Of a stretch of 64,000 nt of DNA, positions 46,211 through 54,041 are shown in pieces. Both the position numbers and the translations under genes were made by a program. Origin of the DNA: Dictyobacter formicarum (GTDB taxonomy: Bacteria > Chloroflexota > Ktedonobacteria > Ktedonobacterales > Ktedonobacteraceae). The DNA lies in the NCBI RefSeq assembly GCF_016587435.1, contig NZ_BNJJ01000011.1, positions 124,001 through 188,000 of the forward strand, in the 5' to 3' direction. How positions within the stretch are numbered: the stretch's first letter is position 1; each line of letters opens with the position of its first letter. The notes under the pieces were generated by a model. It saw only the letters and a list, made by a program, of their open reading frames with translations, was not told where the DNA came from and searched no databases.

Positions 46211-46261
46211 AGCCACCACTCTTACAAAGACACTGATCCTGGCCAGGAGGCGGGAATCAGC

Positions 46262-48055
46262 TCAAAGAACGCTGGAACGCGTTTTCAGCAGTTCCGCCTC
46301 CAGTTCGGCACGATCCAGGACATCGGTACGCAAAGCTGGCACCTGTGCGCGTAAAGAAAGCGCGATCTGCGCTGCTTCCGGCAAGGCAATATCCAGGGTG
46401 CGCAATTCAGCGGCCTGCGCTAACGTCTCCCGTGGCGTACCACTAAAAATCAGGCGCCCCTGGTCCAGCACGTGGATGGTGTCCACCAGCTCAATCACCT
46501 CTTTCAGACTACTGGACGCATAGATAAGCGTCAGTCCTGACCTCTGCTTGAGCGCTTGTATCAGAGCAAACAGTTCATGGCGCCCACGAGGATCAAGGCC
46601 GGCCATCGGCTCATCAAAAATAATCACATTGGGCTGCATGGCCAGCACGCCAGCAATCGCTACCCTGCGCTTTTGCCCTCCACTCAAGGCATAGGTATAG
46701 CGCGAACGAAAATCCTCATAGGGCAGACCCACAGCCTCCAGCGACTCTTGCACCAGACGCCGGGATTCTGCCAGAGAAACCTTGCGCTGGCGCGGGCCAA
46801 AAGAGATATCCTTACCCACCGTCTCCTCAAAGATCTGCGACTCAGGAGATTGAAAGACGACGCCGACCCGGGAGCGGATACTAGCCAATTTAAAAGATCT
46901 GGCATTCGTGTTCTGTCCTTCAAAATAGAAGAAACCAGAAGTAGGTTTGATCAGTCCGGCCAGCAAATCAATCAGCGTTGATTTTCCAGAACCCGTCGGA
47001 CCCACCAGACCAACCGCACTCCCCGGCGTTATCGCTAAGGTAAGCTGATGCAGAGCCTCCTGAGCAAAAGGTGTAGCGTTTCTATGTATATAAGAAACAC
47101 CCTGTAGTCCAAACAGGATCGCATTCCCTTTTTCAACTATCATCTCGGGCGTGACAGTGTTTGCCACAAATTTTTGCTCAGGGCTACCTGGCTCATAGCT
47201 AGTGGAATAAGCAGCCTGATCAGCAGCCTCGGAAGACAACGCAAGCTGTTTGGGAGTCAATACCACGGTTGGAATCTGGGACCATCCCTGCGCTCGCAAG
47301 GTATGTCCAACATGTGTTACCATCGGCACATCGAGTCCAACGGCTTGCAGTTCGGCAACACGAGCAAAGACAGCCGCTGGTGCATCATCCATTAAGATAC
47401 GACCAGCATCCATCACAATCACACGATCAAACGAGACAATCTCAGGCATAAAATGAGTGATGTGGATGACGGCGATTCCCTGTTCGTGCGCTAGATTCTG
47501 GATTGTGCTCAGGAACTGACTAGCCGTATGGCCGGAGATCATCGTGGTTGGTTCGTCCAGGATTAAGTAGCGCGGCCGCATGGCCAGTACGCCAGCAATG
47601 GCCACACGCTGCTTGAGGCTGACCGACAACTCGCTGATCGACACCTGCGCATAGGCTTCTAGATCCAGGGCCTGTATGGCTTCCTGCACGCGCGTAGTGA
47701 TCTCTGTACGAGGCAAACCCAGGTTTTCCGGACCAAAGGCAACCTCATCGATAACGGTGCTGGCAATCAATTGATCATCCGGATTTTGAAAAACCACCCC
47801 GACGCGCTGGCGAATACTCCAGATATCGTCTCCACCGGCATCGGTATGCAGACCATCTACCAGCACAGAACCGGCCTGGGGAATCAAAATAGCGGCCAGC
47901 AATCTGGTGAGTGTGCTCTTCCCCGATCCATTCTGACCAATAATAGCAACCGTCTCCCCTTCGCGAATGGTCAGAGAAATATCCTGCAACGCAGGAGGAA
48001 CGTCCTGCTCCTCCTGCGCACTATAGTTAAATGTAGCGTTCTTGATTTCAATCAT
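46262..48055 (-). CDS. ecfA: ECF transporter fused double ATPase (EcfA-EcfA')
   Basis: A 597-residue protein with two complete ABC ATPase domains in one chain, as in YkoD-type proteins. Half 1 has Walker A GQNGSGKST (40-48) and Walker B LILDEP (164-169) but a degenerate signature ELSVSLKQ (142-149), and its D-loop lacks the usual Leu-Asp. Half 2 (from about 312) has GPTGSGKST (352-360), ALSGGQKRR (456-464) and a complete FDEPMAGLDP. A linker of about 70 residues joins them. It powers vitamin uptake with EcfT and the S component. Translation begins two bases after the ecfS stop, without its own ribosome-binding site, so it is translationally coupled. Confidence 0.94.
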   Translation of the reverse strand: MIEIKNATFNYSAQEEQDVPPALQDISLTIREGETVAIIGQNGSGKSTLTRLLAAILIPQAGSVLVDGLHTDAGGDDIWSIRQRVGVVFQNPDDQLIASTVIDEVAFGPENLGLPRTEITTRVQEAIQALDLEAYAQVSISELSVSLKQRVAIAGVLAMRPRYLILDEPTTMISGHTASQFLSTIQNLAHEQGIAVIHITHFMPEIVSFDRVIVMDAGRILMDDAPAAVFARVAELQAVGLDVPMVTHVGHTLRAQGWSQIPTVVLTPKQLALSSEAADQAAYSTSYEPGSPEQKFVANTVTPEMIVEKGNAILFGLQGVSYIHRNATPFAQEALHQLTLAITPGSAVGLVGPTGSGKSTLIDLLAGLIKPTSGFFYFEGQNTNARSFKLASIRSRVGVVFQSPESQIFEETVGKDISFGPRQRKVSLAESRRLVQESLEAVGLPYEDFRSRYTYALSGGQKRRVAIAGVLAMQPNVIIFDEPMAGLDPRGRHELFALIQALKQRSGLTLIYASSSLKEVIELVDTIHVLDQGRLIFSGTPRETLAQAAELRTLDIALPEAAQIALSLRAQVPALRTDVLDRAELEAELLKTRSSVL

Positions 48056-48057
48056 AA

Positions 48058-48663
48058 TTAATACGGCAGTTGATCACGCGGCTTCGTGTCAGGAGCATGC
48101 ACGAGGCGCGCCTCCAGAATGTAGAAGATGCGCACCAGGATGACAGTTAGGATCGCAGCGATAATCGCCTCGATGATAGATTGCACCAGCACGATTGAAA
48201 TAATAACCTGCGCCGGAAAGTAACCACGAATAATTAAGGCCGCCACTACCAGGATTGTGTTAGTGGCCGCACCCACAAAACCAGCAGCAGCAGCAGCCAG
48301 GTCCCGATTTATGCGCACCAGAGCAGCAAACGTAGCCCAGGCCGTCAAACCAATAAAGAGACGAGGCAGAATAGCTACGCTCGGATCCTTAAAAAAAGGC
48401 ACGGTCGCACGGAAAAAGCTAACCACCCCAAAAATCAAACCTGAAATAAGACCAACAATCGGACCAGCAATGACGCCCCCTACAATAGTCGGAATGTGTT
48501 CAATCGTAGCGTTGCCAATCGCATTGGGAAGAGGAATAAAGCCAAGGTTTGGTATGACGCCAAGGATAATAGTAATGGCAGCCAGCACGCCCGCAATAAT
48601 GATGCGTTCTGTTGTCAAAGACCAGGGACGGGTGGTGGAAGGATTAGAGCTAACGTCACTCAC
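48058..48663 (-). CDS. ECF transporter substrate-binding (S) component, PF12822 type
   Basis: A 201-residue membrane protein with about six hydrophobic segments. The signature ATIEHIPTIVGGVIAGP and the following GLISGLIFGVVSFF match the PF12822 S-component family, members of which bind folate, pantothenate, HMP-thiamine or others. Which vitamin is not evident, and no riboswitch precedes it. It starts at a GTG (MSDVSS) with AAGGAG seven bases upstream. It is the first gene of the leftward S-A-T operon. Confidence 0.88.
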   Translation of the reverse strand: MSDVSSNPSTTRPWSLTTERIIIAGVLAAITIILGVIPNLGFIPLPNAIGNATIEHIPTIVGGVIAGPIVGLISGLIFGVVSFFRATVPFFKDPSVAILPRLFIGLTAWATFAALVRINRDLAAAAAGFVGAATNTILVVAALIIRGYFPAQVIISIVLVQSIIEAIIAAILTVILVRIFYILEARLVHAPDTKPRDQLPY

Positions 48664-48778
48664 ATTCTTGCTCCTTCTGAAATAAAACCGGATTCCAATA
48701 AAAAGGCTGTTTGCTCCATTAGTATAAACCAGACACGTTCGGATGGAAAGCAGACATGTACATAATTAACCACTACTT

Positions 48779-48825
48779 TTGTAACGAATGTTACAATCTT
48801 ACATAACTGTTGACATATTTGTCAA
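48779..48825 (-). promoter_or_regulatory. Promoter and palindromic operators of the ECF operon
   Basis: On the minus strand TTGACA (48825-48820) and TAAGAT (48801-48796) are separated by 18 bases. The -35 lies in a 16-bp palindrome TTGACA-TATT-TGTCAA (48810-48825). An 18-bp perfect palindrome TTGTAAC-GAAT-GTTACAA (48779-48796) sits right after the -10, in the start-site region. A close relative of the second palindrome is found at 50349-50366. Confidence 0.7.
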
Positions 48826-48850
48826 TGAGTTTGGGCAGACTTGACCAACT

Positions 48851-48917
48851 GGTAGTAAGCGTATAGAGTGAGCAGAGTTTGAGGTTTGGGTGGACAGTTC
48901 AGCGCGAAGAGTGAGCA
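48851..48917 (+). repeat. 67-bp repeat, copy A (mirrored partner at 50264-50330)
   Basis: Begins GGTAGTAAGCGTATAGAG and ends GCGCGAAGAGTGAGCA. The reverse complement of 50264-50330 matches it over all 67 positions without gaps, with about 11 differences (roughly 84 percent identity by eye). Confidence 0.85.
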
Positions 48918-49321
48918 ACCTCAACATTGACAGTCTGAAAACCTCCTCCAGAAGCGGATTGTTGTACGCGGGATTTGTAAATTCGAGCGATGATTTTTCG
49001 TCTTGATACCTCTACTACCTCAGTAACGCGGAGTTGACCCATGAGTGTGAAATCTATCAGTTGCCTCGTTTCACATTCCAGGATGTTATGTGGAACACTT
49101 AATGGGGGAGGTTTTTCCCAGGCTATGAATGGCCGAATGAGTCCGTAATTGAGCCACGGGGCAAATTTGCAACGGGGCCTGCCATTGAACTGGCCCCGCC
49201 TGCTTGTTCATAGCTGTGTGAGTGGTGAGGACCCGTTGGCACGCTGAAGCGACTGCACACACGAGGCGACGCCTACGATGATGAGAGGCATTCATCCATG
49301 AGACGGGTTTTCTTGAGTGCG
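48918..49321. other. Gap inside the mirrored repeats, no gene supported
   Basis: About 400 bases between repeat copy A and the stop of the DHFR-like gene. A 69-codon minus-strand frame (49086-49295) has no ribosome-binding site. The base composition is GC-richer than the flanks and the content looks like degraded sequence, but I cannot name a source. Confidence 0.4.
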
Positions 49322-49966
49322 TTACTTTTCGACTTCGTAGATGATGTGGGCGACTTCTTTGGATGGGATGACCTCTCTGATTTTTGCTTTGATGTCGGGG
49401 TTTATGTTTACAAAGAGAGGTGTGCCCTGGCCAAACAACACTGGTGAGTAGTGGATGGTGAACTCATCAACCAGGCCTGCGTTGAGATATTGCTGGATGG
49501 TATTGGCTCCTCCTGCTATGCGGATGTCTTTGTTGCCAGCAACCTCTCGCGCTTGATGAAGCGCGCTTTCTATGCCGTCGTTGACGAAGTAGAACGTTGT
49601 GCCGCCAGGGCGCTCCCACGGTTTGCGCACTTCTTTGGTCAGAACAAAGACGGGGGTATGGAAGGGAGCCTCCTCAGGCCACGAACGCTCGCCGCCACTG
49701 AACATATTCTTGCCCATGATGCTAACGCCGGTGCGCTGAGAGGTTTCTTCCAGCAGAGCGTTGTCCCGACCTGTTTCGCCGCCTGTGCCGATTTTGAGAT
49801 TCTCACGGAAAGATTTCTGTAGAAAGATCCAATGGGTGAGTTCCATCCATTTTTTCATCCATTGTTTGTATTCCGGGTCGTTAATATGGGCCAGGTTCAT
49901 CCCTTCCGGGGCCATTAGGCCGTCCAGGGACATCATGACATCGAAGAACACTTTGTTGGTTGGCAT
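49322..49966 (-). CDS. Dihydrofolate-reductase-fold protein (RibD C-terminal family)
   Basis: A 214-residue protein of the DHFR/RibD-C superfamily. Landmarks are KVFFDVMMSLDGLMAP at the N-terminus, GVSIMGKNMFSGGERSW, DIRIAGGANTIQQYLNAGLVDEFTIHYSPVLFGQGTPLF (landmarks IAGGANTIQQYL and PVLFGQGTPLF) for NADPH binding and the closing sheet. These stand-alone homologues are NADPH-dependent reductases of mostly unknown substrate. AGGAGG lies seven bases before the ATG. The gene sits alone between inverted copies of a 67-bp repeat. Confidence 0.92.
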   Translation of the reverse strand: MPTNKVFFDVMMSLDGLMAPEGMNLAHINDPEYKQWMKKWMELTHWIFLQKSFRENLKIGTGGETGRDNALLEETSQRTGVSIMGKNMFSGGERSWPEEAPFHTPVFVLTKEVRKPWERPGGTTFYFVNDGIESALHQAREVAGNKDIRIAGGANTIQQYLNAGLVDEFTIHYSPVLFGQGTPLFVNINPDIKAKIREVIPSKEVAHIIYEVEK

Positions 49967-50160
49967 AGTCTGAGACCTCCTCTATTTTTAACAATTGTTC
50001 TGCATTGATCGTTCCTTGGAATGATGATGAACAGGTTAGCATAAGTTCAGGGGAAAAACTTCTCCGATCTTGCGCTTCTGGGCTTTGTGAAGGTGGTGAG
50101 GAGGTACATTGCAAGATCATGTTAAAAAAGAGAAATTTTTACTCTACCGGGGACTGTCAG

Positions 50161-50197
50161 AAGGATGGATTGCAAAACTTGTTTCCTATCCATCCTT
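50161..50197. other. Stem-loop between DHFR-like gene and repeat copy B
   Basis: AAGGATGGAT (50161-50170) and ATCCATCCTT (50188-50197) form a 10-bp stem around 17 bases. No gene uses it as an obvious terminator. Confidence 0.45.
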
Positions 50198-50263
50198 CAA
50201 TTTACAATCGCTGAGAACGTGAAACGGCTTCAGAAGCCATACCTTTTGTCGAAAAATCGCTCG

Positions 50264-50330
50264 TGCTCACTCTTCGCGCTAAATCGCTCACTCAAACCTT
50301 AAAACCTGCTCACGCTACACGCTTACTACC
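50264..50330 (-). repeat. 67-bp repeat, copy B (inverted relative to copy A)
   Basis: Reverse complement of copy A at 48851-48917 with about 11 mismatches and no gap. It lies 250-300 bases upstream of the nitroreductase-like gene, on the other side of the DHFR-like gene. Confidence 0.85.
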
Positions 50331-50348
50331 ACCTGCATGGTAAAATTA

Positions 50349-50366
50349 TTGTAACGATAGTTACTT
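50349..50366. promoter_or_regulatory. Palindrome TTGTAAC-GATA-GTTACTT, operator-like
   Basis: This 18-base element shares TTGTAACGA--GTTAC with the perfect palindrome in the ECF promoter (48779-48796). Both lie on the outer side of the mirrored repeats, so the same regulator may bind both. Function inferred. Confidence 0.55.
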
Positions 50367-50379
50367 GTCACATGATACA

Positions 50380-50529
50380 AATAGTCAAAAAAACTGGTGT
50401 GGGCAGGCATCTGAATTATTCCGAAACATTAAGACCGGCGTTGGTCATCTTCCCTACGTCGAGGCTCAAGCCGAAACAGTATAACAAGCGATTAATGATC
50501 TCGTAGCTACTGTCAGTGCTGATGTTTAA
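50380..50529 (+). pseudogene. Possible C-terminal relic of an alpha/beta-hydrolase
   Basis: In the frame ending with TAA at 50527-50529, the translation includes GVGHLPYVEAQAETV, then a stop codon (50482-50484), then QAINDLVATVSADV. GHxPHxE followed by an amphipathic helix is the usual ending of alpha/beta-hydrolases, where this His is catalytic. The internal stop and the missing N-terminus suggest decay. It rests on one motif in a short fragment. Confidence 0.3.
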
Positions 50530-50546
50530 TAAGGAGCAGAAGACAC

Positions 50547-51857
50547 ATGAGTAGCGAAGACAATAAGCAGACTAATCTAGCTAACGAGCAAGAAGAGCAA
50601 GCACTACAGGAACTCCTCCGATTTCCTTTTGTAGATGCTCTCTTTGGCCGCCGTTCACGCCGCTTCTTTCTGGGAGCAGAGGTACCAGATGGGCCAGTGG
50701 CCTTTAAGTCGAAACATGAGCCAGTACCACTCTCAGAACTGGAGAAATTATTGATTCTCACAGCTGTGGGTGGCACCACTGGCTGGCATCATGCAATTAC
50801 TCGCCATGATCGCTATGCCCCTCACTTCTCAAATTATGCCGGGGCAGCCGCCGGGCGAACCTTCCCATCGGCCGCTGGCTTCCATACCAGTGAGATCTTC
50901 TTCACTGATGACAGCGGTACCTACATCTTTAAGTCTCGTGATGCTGCTCCTCCGGTACCCCGCCAGGCCAATGGCTCTATTTCCCTGGTTGAACTCGTTA
51001 AAGCCCATCGCGCCAATATTCACAAGATCTCAGATAAACGCATTAACCTACCTCCAAAAGAGCCTTATATGGAGGGACATAATACCTGGGTCGCCAACCG
51101 GCCAGGCTCATTACTCGTCATTCCTACCGGAGATATCGCCCAGCATACGATTGCCAACCTCTGCTTCTATGTGCAGAACGGTTATAGCATCTATGACGAC
51201 ATCAACCATCGTCGCATCCCTGGCATTGAAAAATTCGCCGACATCGTCGATATCGAAAATCCATATCCTTTAACTTTCCTGGATCAATATTCGCTCGCTG
51301 AATGCACAGCCGAGCTCTCAACAGCAGCCTATGCGGGTGCGCTGATGCAACAAGCACTTGGGCTGGGCGGCTGGATGTTCGATGGGATCGACCGCTTATC
51401 TATCCTGGGAGCCAGTGGAGATCCAGAGGTGCCAGGATTAGGTTTCCGCTATGACACCGATGAGCGCTGGGCCATTCCCAATCCCACTGGATTAGAGGGA
51501 GTTTTTGAAGCCTATTGCCCACCACACTATCCAAACATGCGCGCAGCCGTCGACAAATTCTGTGAACGTAAATTCGGCGCAGGCGGTCCCTTCAATCCCG
51601 ATACCCCAGGTATCTGGAAGGATAGCCGCAAAGTCCGGAGTAGCGCCCAGGTACACGACGAACACTTTAGAGATTGTGTCGCCACCCAGGCTCAATATAT
51701 GTTCGACACCTTTGGTAAGTTTCCGGCCACCGTGCCATCTGTCTTCATACTCATGTATCTCCAGACCCACCATCTCGACCTGGAATACTACGATACCCTA
51801 TTCGAGCCTGGTGCCTACTTGCAAACGCACGCCAACCACTTTGCCCGCTGGCACTAA
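50547..51857 (+). CDS. Nitroreductase-superfamily-like protein, uncharacterised
   Basis: A 436-residue protein that I only partly recognise. After a charged start, residues 25-85 (FPFVDALFGRRSRRFFLGAE ... VPLSELEKLLILTAVGG) look like the FMN-binding beginning of nitroreductase-fold proteins, where the RRSxRxF segment binds the flavin phosphate. The later ATAELSTAAYAGALMQQALGLGG region (read here as CTAELSTAAYAGALMQ) fits the fold's dimer helix. The length is about twice that of a simple nitroreductase, and the C-terminal 150 residues are unfamiliar. It is monocistronic with AAGGAG before the ATG and a strong terminator. The substrate is unknown. Confidence 0.6.
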   Translation: MSSEDNKQTNLANEQEEQALQELLRFPFVDALFGRRSRRFFLGAEVPDGPVAFKSKHEPVPLSELEKLLILTAVGGTTGWHHAITRHDRYAPHFSNYAGAAAGRTFPSAAGFHTSEIFFTDDSGTYIFKSRDAAPPVPRQANGSISLVELVKAHRANIHKISDKRINLPPKEPYMEGHNTWVANRPGSLLVIPTGDIAQHTIANLCFYVQNGYSIYDDINHRRIPGIEKFADIVDIENPYPLTFLDQYSLAECTAELSTAAYAGALMQQALGLGGWMFDGIDRLSILGASGDPEVPGLGFRYDTDERWAIPNPTGLEGVFEAYCPPHYPNMRAAVDKFCERKFGAGGPFNPDTPGIWKDSRKVRSSAQVHDEHFRDCVATQAQYMFDTFGKFPATVPSVFILMYLQTHHLDLEYYDTLFEPGAYLQTHANHFARWH

Positions 51858-51916
51858 CCCTGTTCAGCCTGGCTCAAAAGAGATCGTACCTTTTTATATA
51901 AAAAGGAGATTTATAT

Positions 51917-51961
51917 AAAAAGGAGACGCTATCCACCAAAAATGGATAGCGTCTCCTTTTT
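51917..51961. terminator. Strong bidirectional terminator between nitroreductase-like gene and nadA
   Basis: A 19-bp perfect stem (51917-51935 with 51943-51961) around a seven-base loop, with A-tracts on the left and T-tracts on the right, so it works in both directions. Just upstream the 17-base unit TTTATATAAAAAGGAGA is tandemly duplicated, so one A-tract arm appears twice. Confidence 0.93.
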
Positions 51962-51989
51962 AGCTACCAGGGACCGTTTTAAGTTTGTT

Positions 51990-53174
51990 TCAGGCAAGGT
52001 CGAGCATTCGCTGGAGGGCGACACGAGCCCAGTGAGCGGTTTCTTCGTCGACACTGACCTGGTTGATAACGTTACCTTCTAATAGCTCTTCCAGTACCCA
52101 GGCGACATAGGCCGGATGGATACGATACATGGTTGAGCAGGGACAGACAATCGGGTCGAGGCAGAAGATGAATTTATCTGGATTCTCCTGCGCGATACGA
52201 TGGACCAGGTTGATTTCAGTGGCGACCGCCCACTGGCTGCCAGCCGGTGCCTTCGCAATCTGCTCGATGATATACTCAGTAGAACCATAGAGATCGGCGG
52301 CGTTAACTACTTCCTGGCGACACTCAGGATGTACGATAACATTGATACCAGGATAATCAATCCGCGCCTTTTCGATCTGTTCGACGCTAAAGCGCATATG
52401 GGTTGAGCAGTGACCTTTCCATAGAATGATCCTGGAGTTGGCCAGCACCTCTTCCGCGTCATCAAAAGCCATTGGATCTTTCGGGTCCCAGACAACCATC
52501 TGGTCCGCGGCAATCCCATAGTGGGCGGCCGTGTTGCGTCCCAGGTGCTGATCGGGGAAGAAGAGCACACGTTTACCCTGCTTGAAAGCCCAATCAATGA
52601 CTTTAGGAGCATTCGAAGAGGTACAGACGATACCGCCATTTACACCGCAGAAAGCTTTCAGGTTGGCCGCAGAGTTCATGTAGGTTACCGGGATAATACC
52701 GGCGTCGTCTCCCAGGGTCTCATGCAACAGTTCCCAGCACTCTTCCACCTCAGCAATATTCGCCATATCGGCCATTGAGCATCCGGCCGCTGGATTGGGC
52801 AGGATAACTTTCTGATGCGGTCCACTGAGCACATCAGCGCTTTCAGCCATAAAATGGACGCCGCAAAAGACAATATAGTCGGCATTCTTACGCTTAGAGG
52901 CCAGTTGCGCCAGCTTAAATGAGTCGCCACGGTAGTCTGCGTACTTAATAATTTCATCCCGCTGATAGTGGTGGCCCAGAATCACCAGACGCTCGCCAAG
53001 GGCGGCCCGGGCCGCGCTAATACGACGGTCCAGTTCCTCGCCACCCATCTCGGCATAAAACAAAGGAATCGCATCTACTCGCTTTGAAAGGTCATAGCGA
53101 GCGCGTTTTTGCGGATTCAGCAGTGGCAATACATGAGTTTCCTGGCTTACTGCACACTCGGTTTTGACAGCCAT
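51990..53174 (-). CDS. nadA: Quinolinate synthase
   Basis: A 394-residue [4Fe-4S] enzyme that condenses iminoaspartate with dihydroxyacetone phosphate to quinolinate. The three cluster cysteines expected by family alignment are C104 (FCGVHFMAESA), C256 (WKGHCSTHMRF) and C344 (IVCPCSTMY). The repeated three-domain motifs ILGHHYQRDEI, NSAANLKAFCG and HPECRQEV are present. The length and N-terminal extension are of the longer Gram-positive/cyanobacterial type. AAGGAG lies seven bases before the ATG. It is the last gene of nadB-nadC-nadA. Confidence 0.97.
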   Translation of the reverse strand: MAVKTECAVSQETHVLPLLNPQKRARYDLSKRVDAIPLFYAEMGGEELDRRISAARAALGERLVILGHHYQRDEIIKYADYRGDSFKLAQLASKRKNADYIVFCGVHFMAESADVLSGPHQKVILPNPAAGCSMADMANIAEVEECWELLHETLGDDAGIIPVTYMNSAANLKAFCGVNGGIVCTSSNAPKVIDWAFKQGKRVLFFPDQHLGRNTAAHYGIAADQMVVWDPKDPMAFDDAEEVLANSRIILWKGHCSTHMRFSVEQIEKARIDYPGINVIVHPECRQEVVNAADLYGSTEYIIEQIAKAPAGSQWAVATEINLVHRIAQENPDKFIFCLDPIVCPCSTMYRIHPAYVAWVLEELLEGNVINQVSVDEETAHWARVALQRMLDLA

Positions 53175-53198
53175 GGGTTTGCTCCTTCAGAAAATGCT

Positions 53199-54041
53199 CT
53201 ATGCAAACTCTAGAGAGATGTTAAAGTTGGGTGCTGAGTGCGTCAAAGCACCAAGCGAAATGAAATCTACACCGGTGGCAGCGACAGCGTTTAAACGCTC
53301 CGCATCGGTTCCGATATCACCAGATGCCTCGATTAAGACACGAAGGCCTGCGCGACGAATCACTTCCACCGCCTGACTCATTTGCTCAACCGTCATATTA
53401 TCCAGCAGAATAACATCGGCACCCGCGTCCAGCGCAGTGCGTACCTCAGCCAACGTCTCACATTCAACTTCAATTTTGAGCAGATGGGGTGCCATCTGGC
53501 GAGCCCCGGCTACCGCGGCCGCTATACTACCCGCCGCTTTAATATGATTATCTTTAATTAAGACACCATCATTGAGACCAAAGCGATGATTATGCCCACC
53601 ACCCAGTTGCACAGCCATTTTCTCCAGAGCACGCAGGCCAGGCGTTGTTTTACGCGTGTCAATGATACGCGTACGCGAACCTTCTATGGCACGCACACAT
53701 TGTGCAGTCAGCGTCGCGACACCCGACAGGCGCCCCAGAAAATTGAGGGCGACACGTTCGGCGCTCAATACCGAGCGGGCGGGACCTTGCAGGAGCAGAA
53801 GGTTTTCATCGGCCCGCACCAACGCTCCATCTTGTACTAATTGCTGAATCTGAATACGCTCGTCTATTTGTCGGAATACTTCTATGGCAACAGCGATACC
53901 AGCCACGACACCAGGCTTACGTGCCAGGACGCGTGCTTCTGACCATTGGTCCTCTGGCACTGTACTCAGAGTCGTAATATCAGCAAAGGCTCCATCTTCT
54001 TCTAACGCCTTCTTAATCAGATCCACAGGCGGTTTATACAT
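53199..54041 (-). CDS. nadC: Nicotinate-nucleotide pyrophosphorylase (quinolinate phosphoribosyltransferase)
   Basis: A 280-residue enzyme converting quinolinate plus PRPP to nicotinate mononucleotide. I start at the Met giving MYKPPVDLIKKAL; AAGGAGG lies nine bases upstream and the ATG overlaps the end of nadB by eight bases. Family motifs are EDGAFADIT, SARTxxxGLR-type TRIIDTRKTTPGLRALEK (landmarks RIIDTRKTTPGLR), GGGHNHRFGLNDGVLIKDNH (landmarks GGGHNHR, LIKDNH) and ASGDI. It acts with NadB and NadA in de novo NAD synthesis. Confidence 0.97.
   Translation of the reverse strand: MYKPPVDLIKKALEEDGAFADITTLSTVPEDQWSEARVLARKPGVVAGIAVAIEVFRQIDERIQIQQLVQDGALVRADENLLLLQGPARSVLSAERVALNFLGRLSGVATLTAQCVRAIEGSRTRIIDTRKTTPGLRALEKMAVQLGGGHNHRFGLNDGVLIKDNHIKAAGSIAAAVAGARQMAPHLLKIEVECETLAEVRTALDAGADVILLDNMTVEQMSQAVEVIRRAGLRVLIEASGDIGTDAERLNAVAATGVDFISLGALTHSAPNFNISLEFA

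Noticed and set aside
49086..49295. 69-codon frame between repeat copy A and the DHFR-like gene, considered as a transposase remnant
   Set aside because: I could not match it to any transposase motif in any frame, and there is no start signal.
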